Shown one piece after another: positions 48,340 through 59,270 of a stretch of DNA of 64,000 nt (positions are counted from its first letter, which is position 1; each line of letters begins with the position of its first letter). Both the position numbers and the translations under genes were made by a program. The notes under the pieces are model-generated. The model ran no database searches. It worked only from the letters and a program-made list of their open reading frames with translations, and was not told the origin of the DNA. Source of the DNA: Nymphaea colorata (lineage: Eukaryota; Streptophyta; Magnoliopsida; Nymphaeales; Nymphaeaceae); NCBI RefSeq assembly GCF_008831285.2, contig NC_045139.1, forward strand, positions 22,736,412 through 22,800,411. Direction: 5' to 3'.

Positions 48340-48650
48340 CTGTAGAAGGGCTGCAATGAGGCGACGTTCCACGAATATAGGGATGAAGCTGGCCATTGAA
48401 GTGTTGAAATGTGTCATTTGACGGATATGATGCTGGCTACAAAAAGGCTTTAGATGAGGTGTTCCACATATTTAGAGTTGAAGCAGACCATCGAAGGGCT
48501 GCAAAAGATGCATTTCATGGATTTAGGAAAGGTTGTCGATGAGGCATTCCATGGATTTAAGGCTAAAGTGAGCCATCGAAGGGCTGCAAATGGAGCATCT
48601 CAAGGATTTAGGGCTGAAGCTGGAGAGAAAGAGAATGAGTGAGAGAAATT
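48340..48650. repeat. Degenerate 42-50-bp tandem repeat
   Basis: About six units carry 'gaagggctgcaaa', 'gatgaggcattccatggattta' and 'ggctgaag' in order. Clear copies of 'cgaagggctgcaaa' start near 48,492 and 48,577. Confidence 0.7.
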
Positions 48651-49046
48651 GATGGCTTTCTCATGAAGCTCCAGATCATGGTCATCGGTTAGAGTAGGAG
48701 ACCAGAGCCTTCTATTATGCACTAAACTCCTCATTTGGAGGATCGAGATTGGGAGACGCATGAACATAGATGGTGAAGAACAGCCATACTTGCTAAACCA
48801 CGGTAAGCAGCAAGAGATGGGCGAGAAATCCAGTACTGAGAGAGGGAGAAAGAGTGCGAATAGCAATCGATCGTTGGACATCGTCACTAGCGCATTGTGA
48901 GGAGCAGTGAGCAGCGACTCATGGTGAGTGATGGAAGAGACAAACTTCATCTTCATCAATGAGGAGCAGTGTGCAAGCGACTCATGGAGAAAAATGAGAG
49001 AGAGAGATGAGTATCGAGAGAGGGAGGTGAGCTCGAGCGAGCGAGC

Positions 49047-49087
49047 GTCCTGTCAATTCTGTGGTTAACCACAGAACGGTACAGGAC
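49047..49087. repeat. Nested palindrome
   Basis: TTCTGTGGTTAACCACAGAA (49,057-49,076) is a perfect 20-bp palindrome. It is flanked by GTCCTGT (49,047-49,053) and ACAGGAC (49,081-49,087), which are also complementary. Confidence 0.9.
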
Positions 49088-49260
49088 AGGGGAGGAATAT
49101 ATACCCCTATCCTAGTGTCTGCTCATCCGCGGACAGTGTTTGATGCACATTTTAATAAATGGAATGCATGTGTCTGTTTTAACCTGTTCCATTGCCATGA
49201 CAAAAATGACATGGTGGGGTTAGGACAGACATACAAATGAACACACAAAAATAAAGGATG

Positions 49261-50047
49261 TTCAGACGAGGTGAGGAAATTGTCTTAGGATCAGTAAATA
49301 TGAGGTTCCAACTAAAATGAGAACTTTGACCTTGACATGTTGCGGGGTCCCAATAGGATCACACACAAAATAAAATCTTGCACCAATTTCACACATGAAA
49401 ATGGGGTTCTTTGAAAAATCCATCTAGCTTCTTAAGAAAAATTTGGTGCATAGTGTTAAATAAAATTTGGGACATATAGGTGAGGGGAAATTTTTAAATA
49501 TGGAATCACGTGCACAAACAGTCGGCTTTGATGCAGTGTGGCTTTAGATGGGTGTAAAATCAATGAGAGAAGTAAACATGGTTTTCAAACAACTTCTAAA
49601 TTGAGAAAGATAATATGCAATTGAGTGTCTATGTGAGGATGTAAATTCTCTCTCAATTCTAAGTCTTAATGCACATGAAATATACACATATACATCAAAT
49701 TAAATGGACACCAAAGTGGCTCTAAGGGTGGGACAACATTTAGAACTTAGAGGATTGGAACATTTTGTTTAGTTAGACAATGACAAGTCCAATCATGGTC
49801 ATGTTTTCTGTTTACATATAAAATTTCTCAATCTTACATGAGGACCATGAAAATGAGATGCCATTAGTTGTACTCAACTTTGTTCCTTGTGCAGGATTTT
49901 GAGAGATGATACTTGACCTGTCAAGATGAGACATGGCCATTCTTAGTGTCATTACCAAGGATAATCAGACTAATTGCTAGACTAAATGCTCCAATTTATA
50001 AGTTTAATTGTTGATCAAAATCTAATAAATCAAATGTGCCTTAATTT
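49261..50047 (-). other. 5' leader of copy B next to LTR Y
   Basis: AT-rich sequence between the insertion and the inner edge of LTR Y. It should contain the primer-binding site directly left of 50,048, but the minus strand there (AAATTAAGGCACATTTG) resembles no tRNA complement I know. No gene is seen. Confidence 0.3.
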
Positions 50048-51850
50048 TGAAATCATGCATGTTTTAAAGTCTAAGTAGTTATCAAAAATAGACTTATGAA
50101 CAAGAAGAATTAAATCATGATATCTGTTCACGTTTGGAGCATCATAGATCAATGTAAATCAATGCCCTGGTTCTAATATAATGCTTGCAAAAAATAGGTC
50201 ACATAGACCTAGAGTCTAGTCTCTACTAGGGTTAGTTAAGAGATGTGGGCCTGTTAGAGGAAACTAGATCTAAATCCAAGAATTATAGTCATGATCTAGG
50301 CAAATGTATATAATTCTTATTCTAAACTTTAAATAGGGATGTTATAGAAATCAGAATGTTATTTCATGTGATCGAGAGTCAAGATCCAAATTCTATGTCA
50401 AGATCCACTAAGTTTGATCTTGTATTGATGTACTTTCAGAATATCATTTCATGTGATTGAGACTCAAATCCAAAATCTACGTCAAGATCTAGTAAGTTTG
50501 ATCTTGTAACACTGTACTTTGATATTCTAAAAATCAAATTCTGAGAATACAGATCTAAAACTATGATTATGTGGTTTAAAGTCATGTCTTGAGTCTAATT
50601 ATGTGAGTATTGACCTTAGATTCATAATCCAAGGCTGATTATGTAAGATTTAATCTAAAATCCAAAATAAAATTCAAGTTCCAAAATATAGGGTTTGAGA
50701 TCCAAAATTTGATATCCAAAATCCATAATCTAAGGTTTGAGATCCAAGATTTAACATCCAAATCTGAAATTCACAATCCAAAATCCAAGATCCATAATTC
50801 AAGATCCATAATGTAATGCTTGAGATCCAAACCTAAGTATGCTAAAATTGGGTTTAAGATCAAGGTGTAGATCAGCTTGAGGTTGATTATTTAAATCCAA
50901 TGCTTTGAATTAAGATCCAAGTACCAAATAAGCTAAGGGTAGATTGGTCAAGAGAATTGGGTTCACTCTTACTTGAACTATGTTTCAACCTACTTGGGAC
51001 GGGTTTAACTGTGATAAGTGTGTTGGTCTTAGTCAAACCATATGATGTATGAGATGACCTTCATTCATTAAATATGAATAATGATTTAAAGAAGTTTGAC
51101 TAGACCTAGGCTATGGGACTAGGTTTATAAGTAGTGGTCTCTAAGACCGGTTTGAGCTAGGATTTAGAGATTGGAACTAGGATTGGACTCCATATCAACA
51201 TGACTTAGGGCTTTTGAAATCATTTAAAGAGATTAAATTTAAAAACATTTTAGAGAAAACTATGATTTGAAATGATTCATGTGTCACTACCAGACTAGAT
51301 TTAGGTTTCCACATACCTGGACTAATGCACATAGGGTGTGCTGCTAGGCTGACTTAGCATGGCTTCAAACAAGGGGTTCATGTGGGTGTAAGGTAATCCA
51401 ATGCATAGTAAAACAAATGCAATGCATGACTAAAGAAAGCATAAGACAAAACTATATTTTATATGCATGATTTAAGTAAGAACTAAATAAGCAAAAGCAT
51501 GACATTAGAATAAAGAGATAAGAAAGAGAGGGGCATACCTGACCCCTTTTCCTATCCTAAGGACAATAATCTATAAAATAAATGTGCTAAACTATAACAT
51601 TATTAAAGCAAAAAGAAGGAAGAGAGAAAAAGAAATTACTTGAAGCTGGTGCCCATGACCCCTACATCGAGCTTGGTTGGGTCTAGGTTGTTTGCTAGTG
51701 CAGCTCGAACCAAGACTTAGACCAAAAATTCTAAAAATTTATCTTGTTTTCAGCAAAATTATTATGAGTATCTAGTGGGAATTTTACCAATTATTGTGGG
51801 CTTGTCTAGAAAATCTCAAGCGTGTAGAAAAAAGAAAGGGGGAAAGCCCG

Positions 51851-51857
51851 ATTTATA
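51851..51857 (-). promoter_or_regulatory. TATA box of LTR Y
   Basis: The minus strand reads CTCCTATAAATCGGG, aligned with the TATA box of LTR X. Confidence 0.5.
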
Positions 51858-53611
51858 GGAGGAAGAGGGGATATCACCCTTTCTCCCCAACGATACAAGA
51901 CTAAACTTTTCACCTGTCTCCTCTCTCAACTAAAAACCATAGGTTGAAATCATGTTTTCTGCTTTTTGCAATCTCATCTAGACTCCAAATTCGATTTTAG
52001 GAAAAACCACACATGCACGGAGAAGTGTTGATTGATTCTTGATAAAGGAAACACACAGAACAAATGATGCAAGAATATACAAAGAAGAGAACACATATTT
52101 AAACCATATTCTAATACTTGATGTGAAACAGAAATTCGTTCAAGCCACACATGAATACTGATTTCGATTCTGTCTACGTCGAGCCACTCAATAAAAAATC
52201 GACATGTTTCAACTACTTTGTGCTATTGACATTAAACATGGAGTGAGAAAATCATGATTCATTTTTGAGATATAATGTGCATTAAGATCATATGTGCATA
52301 TTGGATCTAGGTTTCATATTGAGACTTAAATCCAGGTCCAAATCTAAGGAAAAATCTAAAAGATGCATCTAGTTATGATGTGAAAGTCTGGATCATGATT
52401 TGATATTTGAGATTTGAAATGGATCTGGATCTGGATCTATAAAGATAGCTCTCATATCAAAGACTTGTACATGAGATCTAGACATGGAAATAAGACTTGG
52501 ATATATGATTTGGATCAAAAATATTAAATGGAGATCTAAAAATAGCATAGACCTGGACCTTGCTTGAATTCGGTTAGCTGGGTTCAAGCTACATGACATG
52601 GGCTCAACTTGTGTTAGGTTCATTATTGAAAAACTGGGTTCAAACTTAGGCGCAGGTTCACTAAGCTCAAACTAGGTGTTGAAACATCTAGTTTTAATGA
52701 GAAATTAGGGTAGGATGAGCCTAGGCTTACACTTACCATAACCATGAAATTTATATGAAAAGCTAACTTAGATTTGTGTGGCTCCTAAGTTAGGTCTTCT
52801 GAAAAAATTATGTACAATGGCAAATGACCAAAACCAAGGCTCTAGAAATCAAAGGAAATCAAAACCAGGGTATATGTAGCATATACCTTATGTTTATGCA
52901 AAAGAATATACCCCCAACAAATAACCATTTTACCCCTATGTGTATTTCAAGTGTTCCAGATGAATTTTCTCGATCTGGCAGAAGCAAATTGTGGCTAGAC
53001 TCTCAAATTCACTCTCCTTAAAGTCTTACTAAAAAATTCCTCTCTATTGCTCTAACAATCAAAAACAAATTTTTACCAAGCCATATGCAACAGATTTATC
53101 AAGAGAAATTGATGAAGGCAACAAAAATCCAATTTTTGTTGAAATTTTTGCAAGTGGAGCTGAGGATGCTTGGATAAGCTACTTACCTATAAGGTCATGC
53201 TAAAAGATCAAAAATTTTTGCTTTAATTTTGTAAAATTGAGCTTGATAGCAGTTTATAGAGTGTATCAAGTACTAGGAATGAGCTCCATGGCCTTTGAAA
53301 TTGAATTGAACTAAAACTAGATAGAATCAACTCAAACCGAACTAAGGAGTCTTGATTCATACATAATAAACGTAATCCAAAATCGGTTTCAGTCATTCTA
53401 TTGAATTAAGCTCAAATTCAGCTCAAACCCCTAAAAACAAGAGAGAAAAAGTACTCAAAATGAATTAAACTCAAACCAGGATGAATGAACTCAAACTGAA
53501 CTAAATGAAGTTTGAACTATACATTATAAACATAGTCTTTGTTTGGTTTCAACTTACTCTATCAGGTTGAGCTCAAATTCAGCTCAAACCCCTAAAACAA
53601 GAGGGAGAAAG

Positions 53612-53687
53612 CTATGTCACCAAGGTGTGGGTGCGGGTGCCGGTGCGCCACATCTCAAAAAATTTAAGTACGGTGGTGCGGCGAGGA

Positions 53688-53731
<44 letters not shown>

Positions 53732-54593
53732 TTTTAGTAGAGATTGGATAACACAGATCTCTTGTCTGTGCAAAAAGAATTTGCATCTATCGATCTTGAA
53801 ATCAAAATAGCCGAAGCTTGCGCTCTTCACTGCCGATAGTCGACACAAATATTGGTCTCTTGAGGTGTTTCATGGTCTTGAGTTTTGACTATAGAAATAA
53901 AATTTTGGAAACAAAACTCTGCCATAAATTGGAATTACAATGAAAATTCCAGTTTCAGTGTCCTTTTGTGTTTTTTGTGTTTAGCAGTCTCAAACTTTGA
54001 TTCTAAATTTGAAAATTATGCGTTTAATAAAATAAAATTAAAATTTTAGAATTAATGAATTAAAACCATGGTGGCATGTGTTAAAGAGATACGAAAAAAC
54101 TTTAACCCTTTGAAATCATAATTCCACTCCTTAACATTGAATTAATCTCAAGATTTTGATACCGCAATTCTCGTTTCATTTTTATGGAGAATTTTAATTT
54201 CAAACTTCTGACTTGGTGGGCACCCTTGCGGTCTATATGTATAAAACACGCATCTATAACATTAAACTTAAAAAAATAATAATAATTTTCCTAGACTAGT
54301 TGTGATGGGTACGTTTCCATGCCATTAAATGTGAAAGGGCGCACACTGCTCAAAAAAATTAATAAGTACCGCACATCTCACACCCTATCTCCTGCACTCT
54401 CCCTCCTCTCCCTACCGCCCTCTCCCCCGCACTCTCTACCTACTGCGCTTTTTCCTTGCCGGTGCGGTATGGGTGCAACCTCTTGAACAGGTGCGGTTTG
54501 GGTGTGCATCTTGGTCGCACCCGCAACCGCACCAGCACCCGCATCGCGTCGATGCGGGTGTAGGTCCATTTCTGCCGCACCCTGGTGACAGAA
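53612..54593. mobile_element. Non-autonomous hAT-type transposon inside LTR Y, 982 bp
   Basis: Flanked by the exact 8-bp duplication GGAGAAAG (53,604-53,611 and 54,594-54,601). The ends are imperfect inverted repeats: CTATGTCACCAAGGTGTGG at the left and, as reverse complement, TTCTGTCACCAGGGTGCGG at the right. Both subterminal regions are packed with GGTGCGGGTGC / GCACCCGCACC words, as in hAT elements. LTR X lacks this insert at the matching place, so the insertion came after the LTR copies separated. No transposase is encoded. An (ATT)n microsatellite lies inside. Confidence 0.8.
53691..53730. repeat. (ATT)13 microsatellite
   Basis: About 13 ATT units inside the hAT-type insert. Open frames of poly-Leu, poly-Ile or poly-Asn here are artefacts. 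Confidence 0.95.
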
Positions 54594-55261
54594 GGAGAAA
54601 GAGCTCAAAACTGAATTGAACTCAAGCTGGGATGAATGAACTCAAGCATAACTACAAGGAAGCTTGGCTTATACATGATAAACATAGTCCTAGCTCACTC
54701 TTCTAGGTTGAGTTCAAATTTAGCTCAAACCATTGAAAACATGGGAGAGAAAGACCAAGCGGCAATCTACAAGTTAGTATAGGACTAAAATTTGCATTGG
54801 GTGACTCAAAGTAAGTGAAATAAAACTTTCTCTCCCTTAAGGTGAACTTGTTTCGACTTGGTTGAGCTAAATAGAACAGTTTTGAGCTCTAGTGAGCTAT
54901 TTGAGCTATAGAGGAGCTAGCTTTAAAATAGGATAACTCTAGTGAGCTGACTCTAGTGACCCCTAGGATCATGTGAAGTTGAAAAATGGCCTAATTGCTC
55001 AAATGTTGTGCAATTCTCAAAAATTTGGTGAAAATTTTCTATTTTCTAATCAAAATGCTAGGATTGAGGGGAAAAATGTTAATTTTTAGCTTAGATGACC
55101 TAGGTGATCTAGGTGTAGCTGCTCAATACAAGTGTAAAAAGTGCTTGTTTGGCTCAAAAATGCCCTTTGTTCATGAAATTTAGTCCTTGAAAATCAATTT
55201 GGAAATCTCATGGTGAATAGTAAAGTGGGCAATTTGGACTTGTGAAAATTTTGGTTGTTCA

Positions 55262-56000
55262 CAAATCCGAAATCCAATACTTGCTAACCAAATCCAAACA
55301 TGCTAGATATTGGTTTAATATCATGATTGGGATCAATCAATGGCTATAATCAAATTCAATACTCTTCCAAATCAGGATCTAAGATTTAAATAGCTAAAAT
55401 CTAGGCCAGTAAAAGGGGATTAGGCTTCATGGTTTGACAGCGCTGAACCTACCTGTGATGAGCCTAATTGGGTCAGTCCTTGGTAGAGATTTGAAGAAAA
55501 CATACCTTGAAGATATTACATTGTAGTCATGGGTTTAATGTAGAATCGGCTAGGTCAAAGTTTTAGGTTTTGGGTTTGAGTAGTGCGCTCTAAGACTGGT
55601 CTAGGTTAGGTCTTAGAGGACTACACTAGGGCAACTCTCCATGGCTCCATGATCTAGGGTTTTGAAACCATTTGAAAAAGTCAGTTTTTTAAATAATTTG
55701 AAGAAATCTATGTTTTTGCATGTGATCCTGCGTGAGGACTAGGCTGAGTCTAGGTGTTTGCATGCAATGGCTAATGTCACAGGGCATGCTACTAGGTTAA
55801 CCAATTCTAGTTTCAAACGAGGGTGCACACGAGTGAGACATGATTTAAGTGCACATTAAAAATAATGGTAAAATGCATGTCTAATTGAAAAGTAAAAGAT
55901 ATAATCTATATGCATAATTTAAATGAAGAAGTAATTAAGCAAAAGTCATAAAATTAAAAGAGAGGTACAAGAGGGGCATACTAACTCTTTTGTGGCTAGC
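55262..56000 (-). repeat. LTR fragment Y2
   Basis: Begins directly at the end of LTR Y and aligns with LTR Y from about 50,820 to 51,545: 'atccaaacatgctagatattggtttaa', 'ctctaagactggtctaggttaggtcttagag', and finally 'agaggggcatac'. It is a second copy of the same LTR family, into which the Y end and then element R are joined. Confidence 0.55.
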
Positions 56001-58011
56001 TATTAACACCACAAATTTTTCTAGTGGCAATTTTGAAAATTTTGCAAAATAATTTAGGTAAAATTTGAAGTAATCCCCTTCGATGCCTACCCAATACAAT
56101 CCTAGATCTGAAATCAATCGCAATTTCAACTCTAAATCAAATTAGAAACTTGAATTGCAAATCAAATCCCCTATCGAATTTGAAATAATATTTCAAATTC
56201 AATTTGGACAATAATGAAGTTTTAAAAATCATTCCGGATCAAAGCCAAACAGCTAAGTCCGAAACTCAATTTCAAATTTGATTTAAAATCCTAATCTATA
56301 CTACATTAAGAATTTAACTTAGCCAATTTGTCCATTATTGGAATTATGGACTAAAATGTCCACAAAAATTCTAAATCACAGAAAACCTTAGTTTAAGGAT
56401 ATATCAGGACAACTCGCACCATTCAGAGTATGTGGTCGCATCATCCAATTCAACAAGTTCTAAAGAATTTGATTTACTGCACAATCAAATTGCACGCGGT
56501 AAAAATTCAACCAACTTGGTGCACATTACTAAAAAAAGTGTCCAAAAATGATTCCAACTATAATTAGATAAAAATATATGTTCTAGGGTAAAAATTATTA
56601 AAATTGAAGTCCAATCAAAGCCACGATCGAGGTGCCTGAGTCAAGACTCATCTAGTCATGTGTATGGCTAGGCAAGTCAATGAATTTCAAAATTTTAAAG
56701 AGAATCTAATTCTCTTACAATGTCATTAATCAAGAAATTCCAAGGTGGAAATCAGAATTTCCCTTAGTAGGACTAAATTTTAACTAGGAAAATGGCTAAA
56801 GAGAATTTAAAGTTAATTCTCTAAAAAGGGTTTTCACCTAAAAATGAAGCCAATTCAATTAGAGAGAGTCTCACTTCAGCATGTCTCTCTCCCTCTATTC
56901 TTTAGAATCATTTTAGAAGTTTCTAATTGAGAACCAAAACAATTGAAAAGCGAAACCACATTTTAGCCGTTCTCTCTCTTGCTTCTCTTTAAAATCACTT
57001 TGAATTATTTAATTGAGACCTGGACCAAATTAGTTAAAGTTGGAATATTTTCAAAATTCAGTCATGAAGTAGCCCACTTGGGCATAACTCTATTCATCCC
57101 CATTTCAAATTCACTTTGAAAATTATTAAAATCCCAAACTCAGCTTAATTAAGCAAGTATGTTTTCAAAACACATAAGAGAGCAACTTCCTTTTAGATGC
57201 ACCCCTCTTTTCGAATCAGTCCAAATGATTTCCAAACCAGCTTGATTAATGCTTGTATATTCTCCAATAAAAAAAATGGAGCATCCTATTCAGGCGTGCT
57301 CTCTTTTATCTTTTCAAATCATTTTGAAAGATTTCAAACTAAAAATAAGATCAGCTAAGTTAAAGCTGATGTATTCTCAAAACACAAATAATGAGTTGCC
57401 CATTTGGGCGTGCTCTCCTTTGCCTTCCCTTGAGAGTACTATTCAATGATCTCAACTAAAAACCAAGGCCAACGTAACTGAGTTAGATGGCTTTCCAAAA
57501 AAAGGGAGAAAAGACTCTTTTGAAATGAGTTTGAAATTAAATCAAAGCAAGGTCAACTAGAGCTCACTTATTTTAAAAAAAAGAGATGAGTTAAGGAGCT
57601 GCCCTTTGGGCTTGCTCTCTCTTAACTTGGATCTTCTTAGACAAAAGCTTAGTTTTAATAAATAGAAAAAAGCTGATCTACTTCCAAGTCTGAATTGTGA
57701 TCAGCCTCTAGCAGGCGTGCCTTCCTTTCTCTTCTTTTGTAAGAATTTTTATTGCTAACTATGTTGTTAGCTGTTAAATTTTAAAAAGACGAAAAGGAAT
57801 TATCCATCCCGTCTCACGATGGATCATTCAATGGAGCAAGGCACGACCCAGTTGCGCAGAGCCTCCCTCCCACTCGTTTTTAGTTGAAAGCAATAATTAT
57901 CTCAACTAATTAACTTGGTCCCTGAGCTAAAGGAACCAAGTTCCTAAGGAGCATGTCGATTCGTAGCAGAGGAATCCTTATAAAAATTTTGAAAACAGCC
58001 TAAGAGGGAGG

Positions 58012-58019
58012 TATAAAAA
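58012..58019 (+). promoter_or_regulatory. TATA box of LTR R
   Basis: GGTATAAAAATTC lies just before the CAGC-rich leader. A similar TATAAAAA occurs at 57,979-57,986, so two candidates sit 33 bp apart. Confidence 0.45.
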
Positions 58020-58059
58020 TTCATGGGCGATCTCTGTTCAATAGGTAACTTCTGGTACA

Positions 58060-59270
58060 AATATTCAAGAGTGCCTGCAGCCAGCCTCTTCTACAGCAGC
58101 TCAAAGCCAACCTCGTCTTCAACAGCAACAACAGATGTCAGTAGACAACTTCCTTGGAGGAGCTTCTGGCGCTCCAAGTTCCTCCGCAGATCATCTCGTT
58201 TGGACTGCAGACCAGCAGCTTAACTAATAAGTCTGGATGACTTTAGCTCTCCAGCACATTTCAGTTTCTAAGCTTAGATTCCTTCAGCGACTTGGGACAT
58301 CTTCAGCAGATCAACCACAGCCACTTGGACGCACATCTTCAAGTTCTTCTACAGCAAACTTGGATGCCTCTGCTCCAAGCTATTCAACAGCAGCCTTGGA
58401 CGTCGTCCTCTTCTCCAAGGCCTCCATCAACAGCTCCATCGTAGTAGAAGCCTCTCTGTTGGATGTCTTCACCTCTCCTCAAGTTGAACACAGGTTTCTC
58501 CAGTAGACCTGCAACAACCTCAACAGCTTGGACACTCTTCTCCAAGCTCGTCTTCAACCTGCTACAAGTGACTTAGCAGCCAGCGTCCAACTTCAAGCAA
58601 ATCAGCTCCAATCTGCTGATCATTTTCAGCAATTCCTAGCCAACCAGTGGTTCATCCTCAATCGGCATCTAGTCCAGCTGTTCCATCGCTCAGGTTAGCT
58701 CCTTTCGTCACCACAAAATCTTATTTTCTTTAAGCTGATCATCGGGTCAATGATATCAACCTTGTTGAATGAAACAGCAATTCTCCTATCCCCGTTCCAA
58801 ATGGCAGCAGCGTTGCTCTCCAAAATAGTAGCTCTGCTGCTCAACGTAACAGCAGCCATGCTGCTCATCTTAACTGGCAGACTTACTGCCCTCTATCATA
58901 CCAACTTTGTTGTTGCTCCCAAAACCGTATGTATTTGCTGCTCTCAATGTAACAACAGCCATGTTGCTCGCCTTTAGTAGTAACAGCCTTGCTGCTCCCA
59001 TCTAGTGGTCTTATTGCCCTCCATCACAGCTGCCTTGTCGCTGCTTCCGAAGTAGCAGCTTTCTTGCTTACTATTGGAGCAGCCAAAGTTGCTCGACATT
59101 CCTAATTAGAAGCCTTGCTGCACCTCACCGTCGGCCTAGCTACTCACTACTGTAGCCGACCCTGCTGCTCTCTATCGCAGCCTCAGTTGCCCCCATTTGA
59201 GTTAAAAAAGCTGCAACTTTGCTGCCTTCAACCAGCAGCTTAGCTGCTCACTAGTCCAACTGTGACTTCC
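58060..59270 (+). repeat. CAGC/GCTG-rich array with many short inverted repeats
   Basis: GC-richer than its surroundings. It is made of repeated phrases such as AGCAGCCATGCTGCT (58,851-58,865), AACAGCCATGTTGCTC (about 58,954) and ACAGCCTTGCTGCTC (about 58,983), spaced irregularly at roughly 30-60 bp. Many phrases are self-complementary hairpins. The array follows the TATA box, so it would lie in the 5' transcribed leader of the LTR. Open frames here (58,237-58,506 and 58,750-58,977) translate the repeats and are not supported as genes. Confidence 0.65.

Larger units (their letters stand above)
50048..55261 (-). repeat. LTR Y, 5' LTR (about 4.2 kb plus insertion)
   Basis: Collinear with LTR X throughout. 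Removing the 982-bp hAT insertion and its duplication leaves about 4.2 kb, close to the 4.4 kb of X. Minus-strand start TGAACAACCAAAATTTTCAC at 55,261. It contains GATCC-rich word repeats (50,640-50,850), a TATA box (51,851-51,857), a (GGATCT)n spot near 52,420-52,438, and 'gagctcaaattcagctcaaaccc' repeats (53,400-53,600 and 54,700). Open frames here are not genes. Confidence 0.65.

Noticed and set aside
58237-58977. Plus-strand frames rich in Ser, Ala and Leu
   Set aside because: They translate the CAGC/GCTG repeat array in an LTR leader.
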